The position numbers were made by a program, and so were the translations under genes. Of a stretch of DNA of 64,000 nucleotides, positions 26,301-33,841 are shown one piece after another. The notes beneath the pieces were generated by a model. It ran no database searches, was not told the origin of the DNA, and saw only the letters and a program-made list of their open reading frames with translations. The stretch is from positions 1-64,000 of the forward strand of contig OMVI01000103.1 in assembly GCA_900314455.1 (NCBI GenBank). Direction: 5' to 3'. This stretch comes from an uncultured Prevotella sp. GTDB lineage: Bacteria; Bacteroidota; Bacteroidia; Bacteroidales; Bacteroidaceae. Positions within the stretch are counted from its first letter, which is position 1. The number at the start of each line of letters is the position of its first letter.

Positions 26301-27854
26301 ATAGACGTTCTTCATCATCAAGTCCCAGTTGCTTTGCTGCGGGTTGTTGCTTGTGTTTTTCAAGGACTTGACGAACAGAACATCATTGGCATTGGTACGG
26401 TCGGTCGAGAACTCACCCACCTGGAATGTTTGACCACCGTACGTATATTCGTATGCAATACCGAGGACCTGGTCGGTTTGCAGCGTTGTTCTCAAGCTGA
26501 TGTAACCCAAAGCCTGGTTGACAGTGTACTCGGAGCTGTTCAGCAGTCGCGCGCTTTGCAGCTTTTCAAAGTCAGTACCGCCCACCAAGCCTTTTCCTTC
26601 AAGCTCCGTGCTGACCTGGTCGATATCTCGCGTACCGGTAGATGCCGTCGCATAGACACTGTTGGCATTGTTGCCAGGCTGCACCGACGCACCGCCCTCA
26701 CCGAGGTCGGCAAGGGCTACAATGTTACGGGTGTTTGTTGTCGTTCCCGTCTTGTTCGTTACCCACACCTCAACACGGTTGATGGTGACACCCGTGGTAA
26801 GGTTCGGCAGCGTGCGCATGCTCTGGTCGTAATGGCTGCGGAAGTATTGTGCCATGAAGAAGTTGCGGTTCTCCTCATAGTTGGCTACGTCAATCTCGAA
26901 CGGAGTGAGCTGTACGCCACCCTTGGAGCTTACGCTTTTCGATGCGCTCTTCTTCTGTGAGAAAACAGTTTGCAACTTCAACTTACCGAACTGGAAATCA
27001 GTACGGAGTCCGAAGAGGCTCGATGCGCCACGGACGAGCGAGTTGTTCGACGGGAAAGTTACGTTACCGCCTTCGACGAGTTTGATTATTTCGTCCTCCT
27101 TGCCCTCATATTTCAGTTTAAGGTTCTGCTGGTCGAAGTCGAAAGTTGCATCCGTGTTGTAGTTGAGGTTCATGTTCACCTTGTCACCGACCTTACCATT
27201 GACGTTGAGATTTATCTTCTCGTCGAAGTCCATGGTAGTTGTCTTACGGTTGCGGATAGGCAGCGACGGGTTGTCGATGTTCTTCAGCGTAGCGCCGAAC
27301 TTCAGTTCTGCTGTTCCCTGGGTACGGATGCGTACACCACCGGGACCGAATATCTTCTCGGCAGGTCCGAGGGAGAAGTGCATATTGGTAAAGTCGAACT
27401 TCTCCTTCCCCTGCGTTTGCAGTATCTCCTGGTTCTTAGAGCGATAGTAATCAGCAAAGGAACGCTTCTCGCTCCATTTGCGGTATTCCTCCGGAGTCAT
27501 CATTATCGGTGCCGTGACGTAAGTGCCGCCAATCTTGTTGCCGATAATGTACATGTCGAGTGAGTCGTTATACTCCACCGTTTGCAGCATGTTCTCAGGA
27601 CGCTGTAGGTCGTATGAGCCCTGCTCCAAGTCACCGATGGTCAGCGGCTGCGTGCGTTGTACCGGCCACCGCGGGTGCAACAGCGAGTCCGGAATTTCCT
27701 CCTCGTCGATTATTACGTCAGGAAGGACAGTCTTGGCAGTGTCGCTTTTCGTCGCGGCATTACGGTTCTGCGCCATTGACGGCACGGCGAATGCCACCAA
27801 CAGGGAAAGTATAGCGAATATGTATTTTGTTAATTTCAATATATAAGTCTTCAT
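20337..27854 (-). CDS. sprA: SprA (Sov), outer membrane translocon of the type IX secretion system
   Basis: The product is a giant protein of about 2,505 residues, close to known SprA/Sov (about 2,400-2,500). It forms the very large beta-barrel through which type IX cargo crosses the outer membrane. The signal peptide covers about 1-29 (LLVAFAVPSMAQ). Three repeated segments typical of the family contain KFGATLKNIDNPSLPIRNRKT, MNLNYNTDATFDFDQQNLKL and EDEIIKLVEGGNVTFPSNNSLV. An Asn/Lys-rich linker lies near residues 1890-1930 and an Asn tract near 2400. ATG 27854 gives a good leader peptide; ATG 27872 would add six residues. ruvA is 48 bases upstream, an order conserved in Bacteroidetes. Confidence 0.95.
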   Translation of the reverse strand: MKTYILKLTKYIFAILSLLVAFAVPSMAQNRNAATKSDTAKTVLPDVIIDEEEIPDSLLHPRWPVQRTQPLTIGDLEQGSYDLQRPENMLQTVEYNDSLDMYIIGNKIGGTYVTAPIMMTPEEYRKWSEKRSFADYYRSKNQEILQTQGKEKFDFTNMHFSLGPAEKIFGPGGVRIRTQGTAELKFGATLKNIDNPSLPIRNRKTTTMDFDEKINLNVNGKVGDKVNMNLNYNTDATFDFDQQNLKLKYEGKEDEIIKLVEGGNVTFPSNNSLVRGASSLFGLRTDFQFGKLKLQTVFSQKKSASKSVSSKGGVQLTPFEIDVANYEENRNFFMAQYFRSHYDQSMRTLPNLTTGVTINRVEVWVTNKTGTTTNTRNIVALADLGEGGASVQPGNNANSVYATASTGTRDIDQVSTELEGKGLVGGTDFEKLQSARLLNSSEYTVNQALGYISLRTTLQTDQVLGIAYEYTYGGQTFQVGEFSTDRTNANDVLFVKSLKNTSNNPQQSNWDLMMKNVYYLASTVEKDKFRLDVKFQSDSDGVYLSYIPEAQVKSQPIIKLIGADRLDNNNRTNSNGYFDYVEGYTVSNGRVFFPMAEPFGEGLYRMLVQNGVPAATAEKYAFTELYDSTKTVAKQIAEKDKYMLVGQFRGTTANVISLGAYNVPQGSVVVTAGGVTLTEGSDYSVDYSAGEVTILNQSIIDAGTSVNVSLESNTDYAQQRKTMIGLNWEYDFSKDFQLGGTFQHLSEQSLTTKVSMGSEPLNNTIWGLNLNWKKESQWLTNILDKIPFLHVTQPSNITFNAEFAQLIAGKTHGTQDNASYLDDFENTKNAIDVSSPTSWIISSVPSDFPEQRDKTGLTSGYNRSLLAWYNIDPLFTRRSSSLTPGYIKSDLNMLSNHYMREVYVNELYPNRDQSNYSGVTSTLPILNLAFYPNERGPYNFTTDLDANGHLNNPKRSWGGMMRKLDTNDFEQANIEYIEFWMLDPFIYTRQDGTADEHGGDFYIDLGEVSEDVLHDGKKFYESGMPVDGSQSWTTTQWGRIPTQSVVTYAFATTSGSRELQDVGFNGLNDNEEREFYSNYVQQIPTIVTNQAALDSILADPANDDYHYFRGADLDERRANILERYKRINMPQGNSPDSGGTGNLDTSYKTTPDVEDINQDYTLNEYERYYQYHVSIRPEDLVVGQNFIVDKRTTAPRLRNGNTESVDWYEFRIPLDEFEKKVGAISDFSSIRFMRMFLTGFEKPVILRFGNLDLVRGEWRTYEQNLTNSASNSGQMVVSAVNIEENNDKTPVNYVLPPGIRREQDPTQPQLVESNEQALQMTVTNMGTGESKCVYKNTTVDLRQYKRIQMFVHANAFEQNTTNLQDNQLAVFIRLGSDYKNNYYEYEIPLKLTEPGHYDRYSLAGSQAVWPEDNMLNVPLDIFTSVKKQRNELMARGTGSYNQEFSIYDENHPNDRISIMGNPTLGEVKTMIIGVRNLSSDMKSGEVWVNELRLLDYNNKGGWAAQGNLNVQLSDFGTVNVQGRYTSDGFGGLEEGVNERSTDNVGSYSVTTSLELGKFFPDKAKVSAPLYYSVQKEESRPKYNPLDTDMELDDALDAAASKQERDSIENIAVTKRTSTNFSLSNVRVGIQTKRHPMPYDPANFSFSYSHSHTHTSGETTVYENEDNWRGAMNYSWTPVYKAWEPFRKLIKSRSKWFDIFKRFGLNWLPQNIAFNTEMTRNYYELQERDMESTENNQLPITFNEQFLWNRDFSVRWDLTKNLHINFQSATHAEIEEPYTVINKDLYPDRYTAWKDSVKQSIRHFGTPLDYQQNFSASYKLPLNLVPVFDWVNADANYTSAYTWVRGTDLEDGTSLGNTITTNRNLNINGNFNLERLYNHIPFLKKTNDRFNKSTTSQAYRRNQNNKLNTKRTPNGNTNDKNNKDKNQKNQLPKNKNSFEKEITIAADTSIIVTHNKKTRRIRVSAKDDAGHSIKIKWRKEGDNRLKIFNKTDSAIRMKLTVTPKEPLENQKWYRTAQCIARVLMMVRSVSISYRNQYSMSLPGYMPMVGDAFGQKRNTGALAPGLGFAFGFVDDSYIEKARERGWLLNNDSVATPAVTNKTEDIQFRATLEPVKNLKIDLNASRTETKAKSIQYMYEGNPTTQSGQFSMTTISIGSAFESMGDATNGYHSNVFDKFVNSLDAYRQRVENQYIGSVYPRSLVGNGNVPFNPENGTVDKYSGDVMIPAFIHAYTSMPGDKLELFPALTRILPNWTIRYSGLSQLPWFRDVFQSININHSYKSIFAIGSYQSYSTWQEYMNGLGFIQDVTTGNPIPSSMYNISQVSINEAFSPLLGIDMTFRNNLTAKLEYRQTRVINLSMTSVQINEALSKDWVLGMGYKINNFNLFGPSNHRRVRSRGNRNQDQNTNNNNNNNRNNRGGLNHDLNLRLDLSYRKQAAITRDIATATSNASSGNTAFKLSFTADYTLSRMITMSLYYDLQTNTPLLSSSSYPTTTHDFGFNFKLSLTR

Positions 27855-27902
27855 CAAGCCTTCGGACAGCATTGATGTTTCATTACTTAACTATTCCGTT
27901 TA

Positions 27903-28523
27903 TTATTTGATTTGCTTCAAAGCGAGTTTCACGACCTGCTCAACAGGCAGTCCTGGCTGCTCCGTCATAATCTTAACAACGACCTTGGCGCTTGGTGCAG
28001 GTGAGAAACCGAGCATCGTCAGAGCACTGACCGCCTCGTCCTTGATAGCCGCATCCACTGTCGGAGCACCTCCCGCCTGGGCCGAAACGTGCAGTTCGTC
28101 GGCTATTCCGCTTGCCATAATCTTGTCCTTGAGGTCGACTATGATGCGCTGAGCTGTACGGAGACCTATTCCCTTGACACTCTTGAGCATCTTCTCGTCG
28201 CCGTTCGCAATGACATTACACAGTTCGGCAGGCGTAATGGAGCTAAGTATCATGCGTGCCGTGTTGGCTCCCACGCCGCTGACGGTTATGAGCATGCGGT
28301 ACAGCTCGCGCTCTTGCCGTGACGCAAAACCGTAGAGTGTGAATGAGTCGTCGCGTCCTCCGGTTACGATAGCTTCGTGAACGAAGAGGCGAACGTCCTT
28401 TTTGCCTTGTATGGCGCTGTAAGTATTCAGGGAGATATTCAGTGCAAAGCCTACTCCGGCAGTCTCGACAACGGCAAGAGCCGGTGTCAATTCCGTCAGT
28501 TCTCCATGTATGTAGTCTATCAT
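27903..28523 (-). CDS. ruvA: Holliday junction branch migration protein RuvA
   Basis: The 206-residue protein binds four-way DNA junctions as a tetramer and recruits the RuvB motor. The N-terminal OB fold starts MIDYIHGELTEL and is followed by the two helix-hairpin-helix motifs, including VKGIGLRTAQRIIVDLKDK. The C-terminal RuvB-contact domain is at about 150-206 (DEAVSALTMLGFSPAPSAKVV). Length is normal. It precedes sprA on the same strand. Confidence 0.96.
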   Translation of the reverse strand: MIDYIHGELTELTPALAVVETAGVGFALNISLNTYSAIQGKKDVRLFVHEAIVTGGRDDSFTLYGFASRQERELYRMLITVSGVGANTARMILSSITPAELCNVIANGDEKMLKSVKGIGLRTAQRIIVDLKDKIMASGIADELHVSAQAGGAPTVDAAIKDEAVSALTMLGFSPAPSAKVVVKIMTEQPGLPVEQVVKLALKQIK

Positions 28524-28650
28524 ATCAGGTCTAAATAATCGTTTGCCGACACCATTTGGCGGGCATTTGTGTACCTAATAATAACGCAGTAAACTACCGT
28601 TTATTATGTTAAAGGTCGATGTTAAGGTTGTTTTTTCTCGGTTTTAATGC

Positions 28651-30003
28651 TTATTGGCATAGCAACTCGCATATTTTATTCTGCAAACTGCGTGCTTGCT
28701 CCACTGTTCCGTCAGAGTTGGTGACGCCCTGGTTGATTATCGAAAATGCTATACGGTGACCGTTCGACGCCGTCAGATAACCGCACAGGGAGCGTATTCC
28801 CTCCACGGTTCCCGTCTTTGCGTGAACGTTACCTGCCGCCTTCGTTCCGTGCATGCGCTTGCGCAGCGTACCGTCGCGTGCTGCTATAGGCAGAAGAGGG
28901 TACAACGTGTTGAATATCTCACGATGTTTCCAAGCATAGCGAAGCATCATCACCTCCATCTCCGGTGTCACATAGTTGTACAGCGACAGTCCCGAACCGT
29001 CGGCAATGTCGTAGCTGTTGGTGCTCTCGGCGCCCATATCGGTAAGGATAGACTTCACAACACGCGATGTACTGCTAGCCGATGCCCCGTTGCCGGATGC
29101 CTTGTGGGCAATGGCAAAGAACACACTCTCAGCGTATTTGTTGTTGCTGTTCTTCAGCATAGGGCGCATTACGTACGTCATTCTGCGCTCCTTCTTCGTT
29201 ATAAGCCTTGCGCCTGAAGGCACGGTCTTCGTCCCCCAACCGCCTGTCACGACTATATTGTGGTCGCGGAGCTTCTGCCGCAGAATGTCGGTGAACTCAT
29301 CGTGGTTCTTATAAGTAAGCGGGAGGAGCAGCGGCAAGTCTTCGTCGTCCCAGCACCAGCCCGAGCCGTACTTCTTGTTATCCTTGAAACTCTGGTCGGC
29401 ATATATGTTTCCGGTGATGCTGTCGACGCCCAGCTCCTTTATCGCCTTTGCGAAATTGTCGACGTCCTGACAGCTTATCTTCGGGTCCATGCCGCCCACC
29501 ACGTATATGTTACCTTTCCATGTGCGGGCGCTGTCGGGCTCGTTGCCGTCGTAGTAGAGCCCCGTTGTGAACTTATAGTCGCTGCCCAGTTCCTTCAGAG
29601 CTGCTATTGCCGTCACCGTTTTCATTGTTGAGGCAGGGCGCAGACGCTGTCTCTCGCCATGGGAGTACAACCGCACGTCGTCGTCAAGGTCCCATACGTC
29701 GATGCCAACTACCGAAGTCTCGAGCACCGGGTCCTCAAGAAGCTCGTCAATGCCGTCGCGCAAGTCCTTCTTCCATGAGTGAGTAGCCTTGATGAGGGGA
29801 ATACTGTCAATCAGACTGTCGGTGACGATAGTGTCGCTCTCAGCATATTCGCTGCTGTCAGCACTTATTGCCACACTCTTGTAGGCTGTCGAATCGACTG
29901 GTTCTGTCGCTATTACGGGTTTTACTGGTATTTTCTTCGAAGAGCCGCAAGCAACAATTGCAGCAGTGGCGAGTATAATTGATATTTCCCTAATGAATTT
30001 CAT
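28651..30003 (-). CDS. dacB: D-alanyl-D-alanine carboxypeptidase/endopeptidase (PBP4, S13 family)
   Basis: This is a 450-residue low-molecular-weight penicillin-binding protein. It trims or cleaves D-Ala-containing crosslinks in periplasmic peptidoglycan. The active-site motifs are S125-T-M-K in RPASTMKTV, a SxN-like element in DGSGLSLYNYV, and K396-T-G in VHAKTGTVEG. The large insertion between the first two motifs is present, as in PBP4. The N-terminus is a lipoprotein signal, IVAC with C19, then a Thr/Ser/Asp-rich tether to about residue 75. It has its own -7 box at 30033-30040 and is divergent from nadB. Confidence 0.93.
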   Translation of the reverse strand: MKFIREISIILATAAIVACGSSKKIPVKPVIATEPVDSTAYKSVAISADSSEYAESDTIVTDSLIDSIPLIKATHSWKKDLRDGIDELLEDPVLETSVVGIDVWDLDDDVRLYSHGERQRLRPASTMKTVTAIAALKELGSDYKFTTGLYYDGNEPDSARTWKGNIYVVGGMDPKISCQDVDNFAKAIKELGVDSITGNIYADQSFKDNKKYGSGWCWDDEDLPLLLPLTYKNHDEFTDILRQKLRDHNIVVTGGWGTKTVPSGARLITKKERRMTYVMRPMLKNSNNKYAESVFFAIAHKASGNGASASSTSRVVKSILTDMGAESTNSYDIADGSGLSLYNYVTPEMEVMMLRYAWKHREIFNTLYPLLPIAARDGTLRKRMHGTKAAGNVHAKTGTVEGIRSLCGYLTASNGHRIAFSIINQGVTNSDGTVEQARSLQNKICELLCQ

Positions 30004-30032
30004 ATAATGTGTTTGGATAACTGAATTTGCTG

Positions 30033-30040
30033 CAAAGGTA
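30033..30040 (-). promoter_or_regulatory. -7 box of dacB
   Basis: TACCTTTG on the minus strand, 30 bases before the dacB start. No clear -33 box is seen. Confidence 0.5.
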
Positions 30041-30072
30041 ATTATTATTTCATAAAAAATGCATCTTTCATA

Positions 30073-30102
30073 TTGCTATATTCCAATAAATTACTAATTT
30101 TG
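30073..30102 (+). promoter_or_regulatory. Promoter of nadB
   Basis: TTG at 30073-30075, a 19-base spacer and TAATTTTG at 30095-30102, followed by an A-rich leader up to ATG 30125. Confidence 0.6.
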
Positions 30103-30124
30103 CACGCGATAAACAACAATACCA

Positions 30125-31711
30125 ATGGTATATAAATACGACTTTCTCATAATCGGCTCGGGCATAGCCGGTATGAGCTATGCCCTCAAAGTGGCACGTG
30201 CCCATAAAGGCAAAATATGCATGATATGCAAAACGACCCTCGACGAGGCCAACACTCGTTTCGCTCAAGGTGGCGTTGCATCGGTAACCAACCTCAAACT
30301 TGATAACTTTGAGAAACACATTCAGGACACTATAATCGCCGGCGACTATATTAGCGACCGCAAGGCAGTAGAGCAGGTGGTACGTAACGCACCTTCACAG
30401 ATAAAGGAACTTGTCAATTGGGGTACCAATTTCGACAAGAAGGAGGACGGAACCTACGACCTTCACCGTGAGGGCGGACACTCAGAGTTCCGCATTCTGC
30501 ACCATGCCGACGACACCGGAGCTGAGATACAGCGTGCGCTTATGGAGGCTGTACGTGCCAATCCGGATATCGAAATAAAGGAGAACCACTTCGCCGTGGA
30601 GATTATTACCCAGCACCACCTCGGCATTGAGGTAACACGCCGCACCCCGGACATCGAGTGCTATGGTGCATACGTCCTCAATCCGGAACAGAAAGTAGAC
30701 ACTTATCTGAGCAAGGTGACGCTGATGTGCACCGGCGGATGTGGCGCCGTATATCAGACAACGACAAATCCTATCATCGCAACGGGCGATGGAGAGGCTA
30801 TGGTATATCGTGCCAAGGGAACCGTCAAGGACATGGAGTTCGTCCAGTTCCACCCGACGAGTCTCTATCACCCGGGCGAAACGCACCCTGCATACCTCAT
30901 TACGGAGGCTATGCGTGGATATGGCGGCATACTGAAATTGCCTACCGGTGAGACTTTCATGGAGAAATACGATAAGCGCCTTTCGCTAGCACCGCGTGAC
31001 ATCGTTGCCCGTGCAATTGATAAGGAGATGAAGATGCACGGCATCGACCACGTCTACCTCGACGTAACGCATAAGGACGCAGAGGAAACTAAGCGCCACT
31101 TCCCGAATATTTACCACAAGTGCCTCAGCATCGGCATCGATATCACGAAGGAGATGATACCTGTCCGCCCTGCTGCCCACTACATGTGCGGTGGTATAAA
31201 GGTCGACTTGGACGGTCAGTCGTCAATCCATCGTCTCTATGCTGTCGGCGAATGCGCCTGCACCGGACTGCATGGTGGCAACCGTCTCGCCAGCAACTCT
31301 CTTATCGAGGCCGTTGTCTATGCTGACGCTGCTGCAAATCACAGTCTGTCGGTAGTCGACAACTATTCGTTTAACGACAAGGTTCCGGAGTGGAATGATG
31401 AGGGAACGATGACCAACGAGGAAAAGGTGCTCATCACGCAGAGCGTCAAGGAGGTTGGCGAAGTTATGTCGAACTATGTCGGCATCGTACGCAGCGACCT
31501 TCGTCTGAAGCGTGCATGGGATCGTCTCGACCTTCTCTACGAAGAGACCGAGGCTCTGTTCAAGCGTGTGAAGGCCACCCGCGACATCTGCGAACTCCGC
31601 AACATGATTAACGTCGGATACCTCATCACCCGTCAGGCTATAGAGCGTAAGGAGAGCCGTGGCCTCCATTACACCATTGACTATCCTGTCCACGCTTACG
31701 ACAAGAAGTAA
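30125..31711 (+). CDS. nadB: L-aspartate oxidase
   Basis: The 528-residue FAD enzyme oxidises L-aspartate to iminoaspartate for NAD synthesis (with NadA). It has the FAD-binding GSGIAGMSYAL loop, the ANTRFAQGGVASV segment, the substrate loop HREGGHSEFRILHHAD and the C-terminal GECACTGLHGGNRLASNSL motif of the succinate dehydrogenase/NadB flavoprotein family. The absence of the succinate dehydrogenase flavin-linking context and the length support NadB. nadA and nadC are not next to it here. A terminator follows at 31735-31780. Confidence 0.95.
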   Translation: MVYKYDFLIIGSGIAGMSYALKVARAHKGKICMICKTTLDEANTRFAQGGVASVTNLKLDNFEKHIQDTIIAGDYISDRKAVEQVVRNAPSQIKELVNWGTNFDKKEDGTYDLHREGGHSEFRILHHADDTGAEIQRALMEAVRANPDIEIKENHFAVEIITQHHLGIEVTRRTPDIECYGAYVLNPEQKVDTYLSKVTLMCTGGCGAVYQTTTNPIIATGDGEAMVYRAKGTVKDMEFVQFHPTSLYHPGETHPAYLITEAMRGYGGILKLPTGETFMEKYDKRLSLAPRDIVARAIDKEMKMHGIDHVYLDVTHKDAEETKRHFPNIYHKCLSIGIDITKEMIPVRPAAHYMCGGIKVDLDGQSSIHRLYAVGECACTGLHGGNRLASNSLIEAVVYADAAANHSLSVVDNYSFNDKVPEWNDEGTMTNEEKVLITQSVKEVGEVMSNYVGIVRSDLRLKRAWDRLDLLYEETEALFKRVKATRDICELRNMINVGYLITRQAIERKESRGLHYTIDYPVHAYDKK

Positions 31712-31734
31712 AATCGCTTGTAAATTACTATAGA

Positions 31735-31780
31735 AAGACCCCGTTTCGTGGCTGATTTGAACCATGGAACGGGGTCTCTT
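31735..31780 (+). terminator. Terminator hairpin after nadB
   Basis: AGACCCCGTTTC pairs with GAACGGGGTCT across a 19-base loop. Only a short T stretch follows. The remaining gap up to 32332 holds the two repeats below, a GCGCTTC/GAAGCGC hairpin near 32168-32184, and no gene I can support. Confidence 0.8.
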
Positions 31781-31783
31781 GTT

Positions 31784-31895
31784 ATGTCGCTGATAAGCAA
31801 TGAGATAGCGAAAGGTGAACTTTGAGGATGAAAAATAAATTATTTTTGGTTGATTTTTAATTTATTTTTCTCTGGTTTTTAATTTATTTTTCATT
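31784..31895 (+). repeat. Dispersed repeat with iterated TTTTTAATTTATTTTT (copy 2)
   Basis: It begins ATGTCGCTGATAAGCAAT and GAGATAGCGAAAGG, then AAAATAAATTATTTTT and two TTTTTAATTTATTTTTC units. It is colinear with 11676-11810 and with the complement of 55330-55464. Confidence 0.85.
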
Positions 31896-32044
31896 GCGAA
31901 AGATAAGCTTTGACATCGCGGAAGTTATCCTTTCGCGTTATGAAAGGAAATCGATGGCATTTGGGAAGTTTCCTGTAAGCATTACTGTATCTTTCTGTAA
32001 GCATTCCTGTAGCTTTCTGATAAGATTTCAGTAGAAGCATTTTG

Positions 32045-32160
32045 GTTCATCTGACATTGATATTGAAGACATCCACAAACCTCGAAGAAGTTTTATTTTC
32101 GGTAACCCCCGGCAAGGGAGTGCAACGACCGCAGCTTTGGGTAAGGTAGCCGGCAGTTCA
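32045..32160 (+). repeat. Dispersed repeat R115, copy 2
   Basis: It is colinear with 1822-1938 from GTTCATC through GTTTTATTTTC and CAACGACCGCAGCTT to GGTAAGGT, with no length change. Unlike copy 1, it lacks the flanking 19-bp inverted repeat. Confidence 0.85.
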
Positions 32161-32332
32161 CTACTCCGCGCTTCGTAGAAGCGCTATAGCGTGAAACGCG
32201 CATAGTTTTATATGAATATCCGTAACCATCCAAACTGGGACAACAAAAGATGTTCATCATTGTTTTCTTTAAAAGACTATTAACAGTTTGGGCATTAGAT
32301 GATATTTGTTGATGTCAGCTGCTAAGTGATGC

Positions 32333-33808
32333 TTAGAATTGTGCGTAGATGAACGGCTGGACACTGTCCTGGCGGAAGCTGATGACAAGCTGGAGGACAA
32401 CTATGAAGGCGAAAAGCTTCACTATCCACGGTGATGCGATGAACTTCTCCTGCATCCAATGGTAGTCCTCGGAGCGTATACTGTGGAGCTCAAGACCGAG
32501 GGCAACGACAGCGATCCACAACGAGCGTGCCTTGACGAACGGCAGGAAGTAGTCGAAGCTGAAGTCAGTTGCGATGCGTTGCATCAGTGCAAGTGCTGTA
32601 GGAATGTCGTGGGCACGGAAGAAAATCCACGAGATGTTGATGAAGATGAACATCAGCGTCCAGCTGACGACCTTCACCGGTATAGTGTTCGGTACCCTGT
32701 CGAGGAACAGACGGCGGCATATCTTGTGTACGACGAGTGCCACTCCATGCATTGCACCCCATATAATAAACATCCACGATGCACCGTGCCACAGTCCCGC
32801 GACAATCATTGTGAAGAAGTTGTTGAAGTATGTGCGCAGCAAACCGCGACGGTTGCCACCCATCGGAATGTAGAGATAGTCGCGGAACCATGTCGACAGG
32901 GCGATGTGCCAGCGGCGCCAGAACTCCTGTGGGTTGAGGCTCTGGTACGGGAAGTTGAAGTTGTCGCGAAGCTCGTAGCCCATGAGCGCAGCCAGTCCGA
33001 TGGCCATGTCGCTATAGCCGGAGAAGTCGCAGTATATCTGCAACGTGAATCCGAAGACGCCCATGAGGTCTTCAAAGCCCGAATAGCCTGTTGGGTCGTC
33101 GAAAATCCAGTTGTTGTACTCAGCTATGTAGTCGGCTATCAGACCCTTCTTTATGAGTCCTATGAGTATGAGCCACAAGCCTTTGTACGCCAGCCCCGGC
33201 TTGTCGGAGTTGCCAGCCTTAATCTGAGGCAGCAGAACTTCGGCTCGGGTGATAGGGCCCGCCATAAGGAGGGGGAAGAAGGTGAGGTAGAATGCGTAGT
33301 CGAGTAGGGTAGTATCAGGCGGATACTTGCCCTTGTAGACATCGATGGAATAGCTTATTGCCTGAAAAGTATAGAACGAAATACCGACAGGCAGCAGTAT
33401 TTCGAATGGTCCGAAATTCGACTTTACGATTTCGTTGAATATGCTTACGAGGAAGTTTGTGTACTTGAAATAGACGAGTGGGGCTAAGTCGACGATGATG
33501 ATGGCTGCAAGACGCAGACGGCGATGGTGTTCCTTGCTCATCATACGGCGTGTTGCCCACCAGGAAAACAGCGTCGTTGCCGGCAGCAGAAGCATCAGAA
33601 TGCCATTGGCTTTCCATGCGAAGAAGAGACTGAAGGCAACGACATAAGTGGCTGCAATGGAACGGCGCGTCTTGCAAATTGCGATGTACAAGGCAAAGAA
33701 GATGACGAACGCTACGAGGAACGGAAACGTACAGAGCGACCAGCCCTTGTCGGGTGTGACAAGGAAGTCGGTCAGGCTTTGCAGTATGGTGTTGATGTCG
33801 GTTGTCAT
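32333..33808 (-). CDS. MBOAT-family O-acyltransferase (AlgI/DltB-like)
   Basis: The 491-residue integral membrane protein has about ten or more helices. It is likely to move acyl (acetyl) groups from a cytoplasmic donor to the outer face of the membrane. The catalytic region is visible as YIPMGGNRRG followed by FTMIVAGLWHGASWMFIIWG, where the His of LWHGASW is the conserved MBOAT residue. The PVGISFYTFQAISYSIDVY segment is an AlgI/DltB signature. Gene 33842-34702, encoding an SGNH hydrolase, lies 33 bases upstream on the same strand, giving the AlgI plus AlgX/J-type pair used for glycan O-acetylation. Confidence 0.9.
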   Translation of the reverse strand: MTTDINTILQSLTDFLVTPDKGWSLCTFPFLVAFVIFFALYIAICKTRRSIAATYVVAFSLFFAWKANGILMLLLPATTLFSWWATRRMMSKEHHRRLRLAAIIIVDLAPLVYFKYTNFLVSIFNEIVKSNFGPFEILLPVGISFYTFQAISYSIDVYKGKYPPDTTLLDYAFYLTFFPLLMAGPITRAEVLLPQIKAGNSDKPGLAYKGLWLILIGLIKKGLIADYIAEYNNWIFDDPTGYSGFEDLMGVFGFTLQIYCDFSGYSDMAIGLAALMGYELRDNFNFPYQSLNPQEFWRRWHIALSTWFRDYLYIPMGGNRRGLLRTYFNNFFTMIVAGLWHGASWMFIIWGAMHGVALVVHKICRRLFLDRVPNTIPVKVVSWTLMFIFINISWIFFRAHDIPTALALMQRIATDFSFDYFLPFVKARSLWIAVVALGLELHSIRSEDYHWMQEKFIASPWIVKLFAFIVVLQLVISFRQDSVQPFIYAQF

Positions 33809-33841
33809 TTGTCTTTTCTTTACTTGGCGGCTTTGCTGTCT

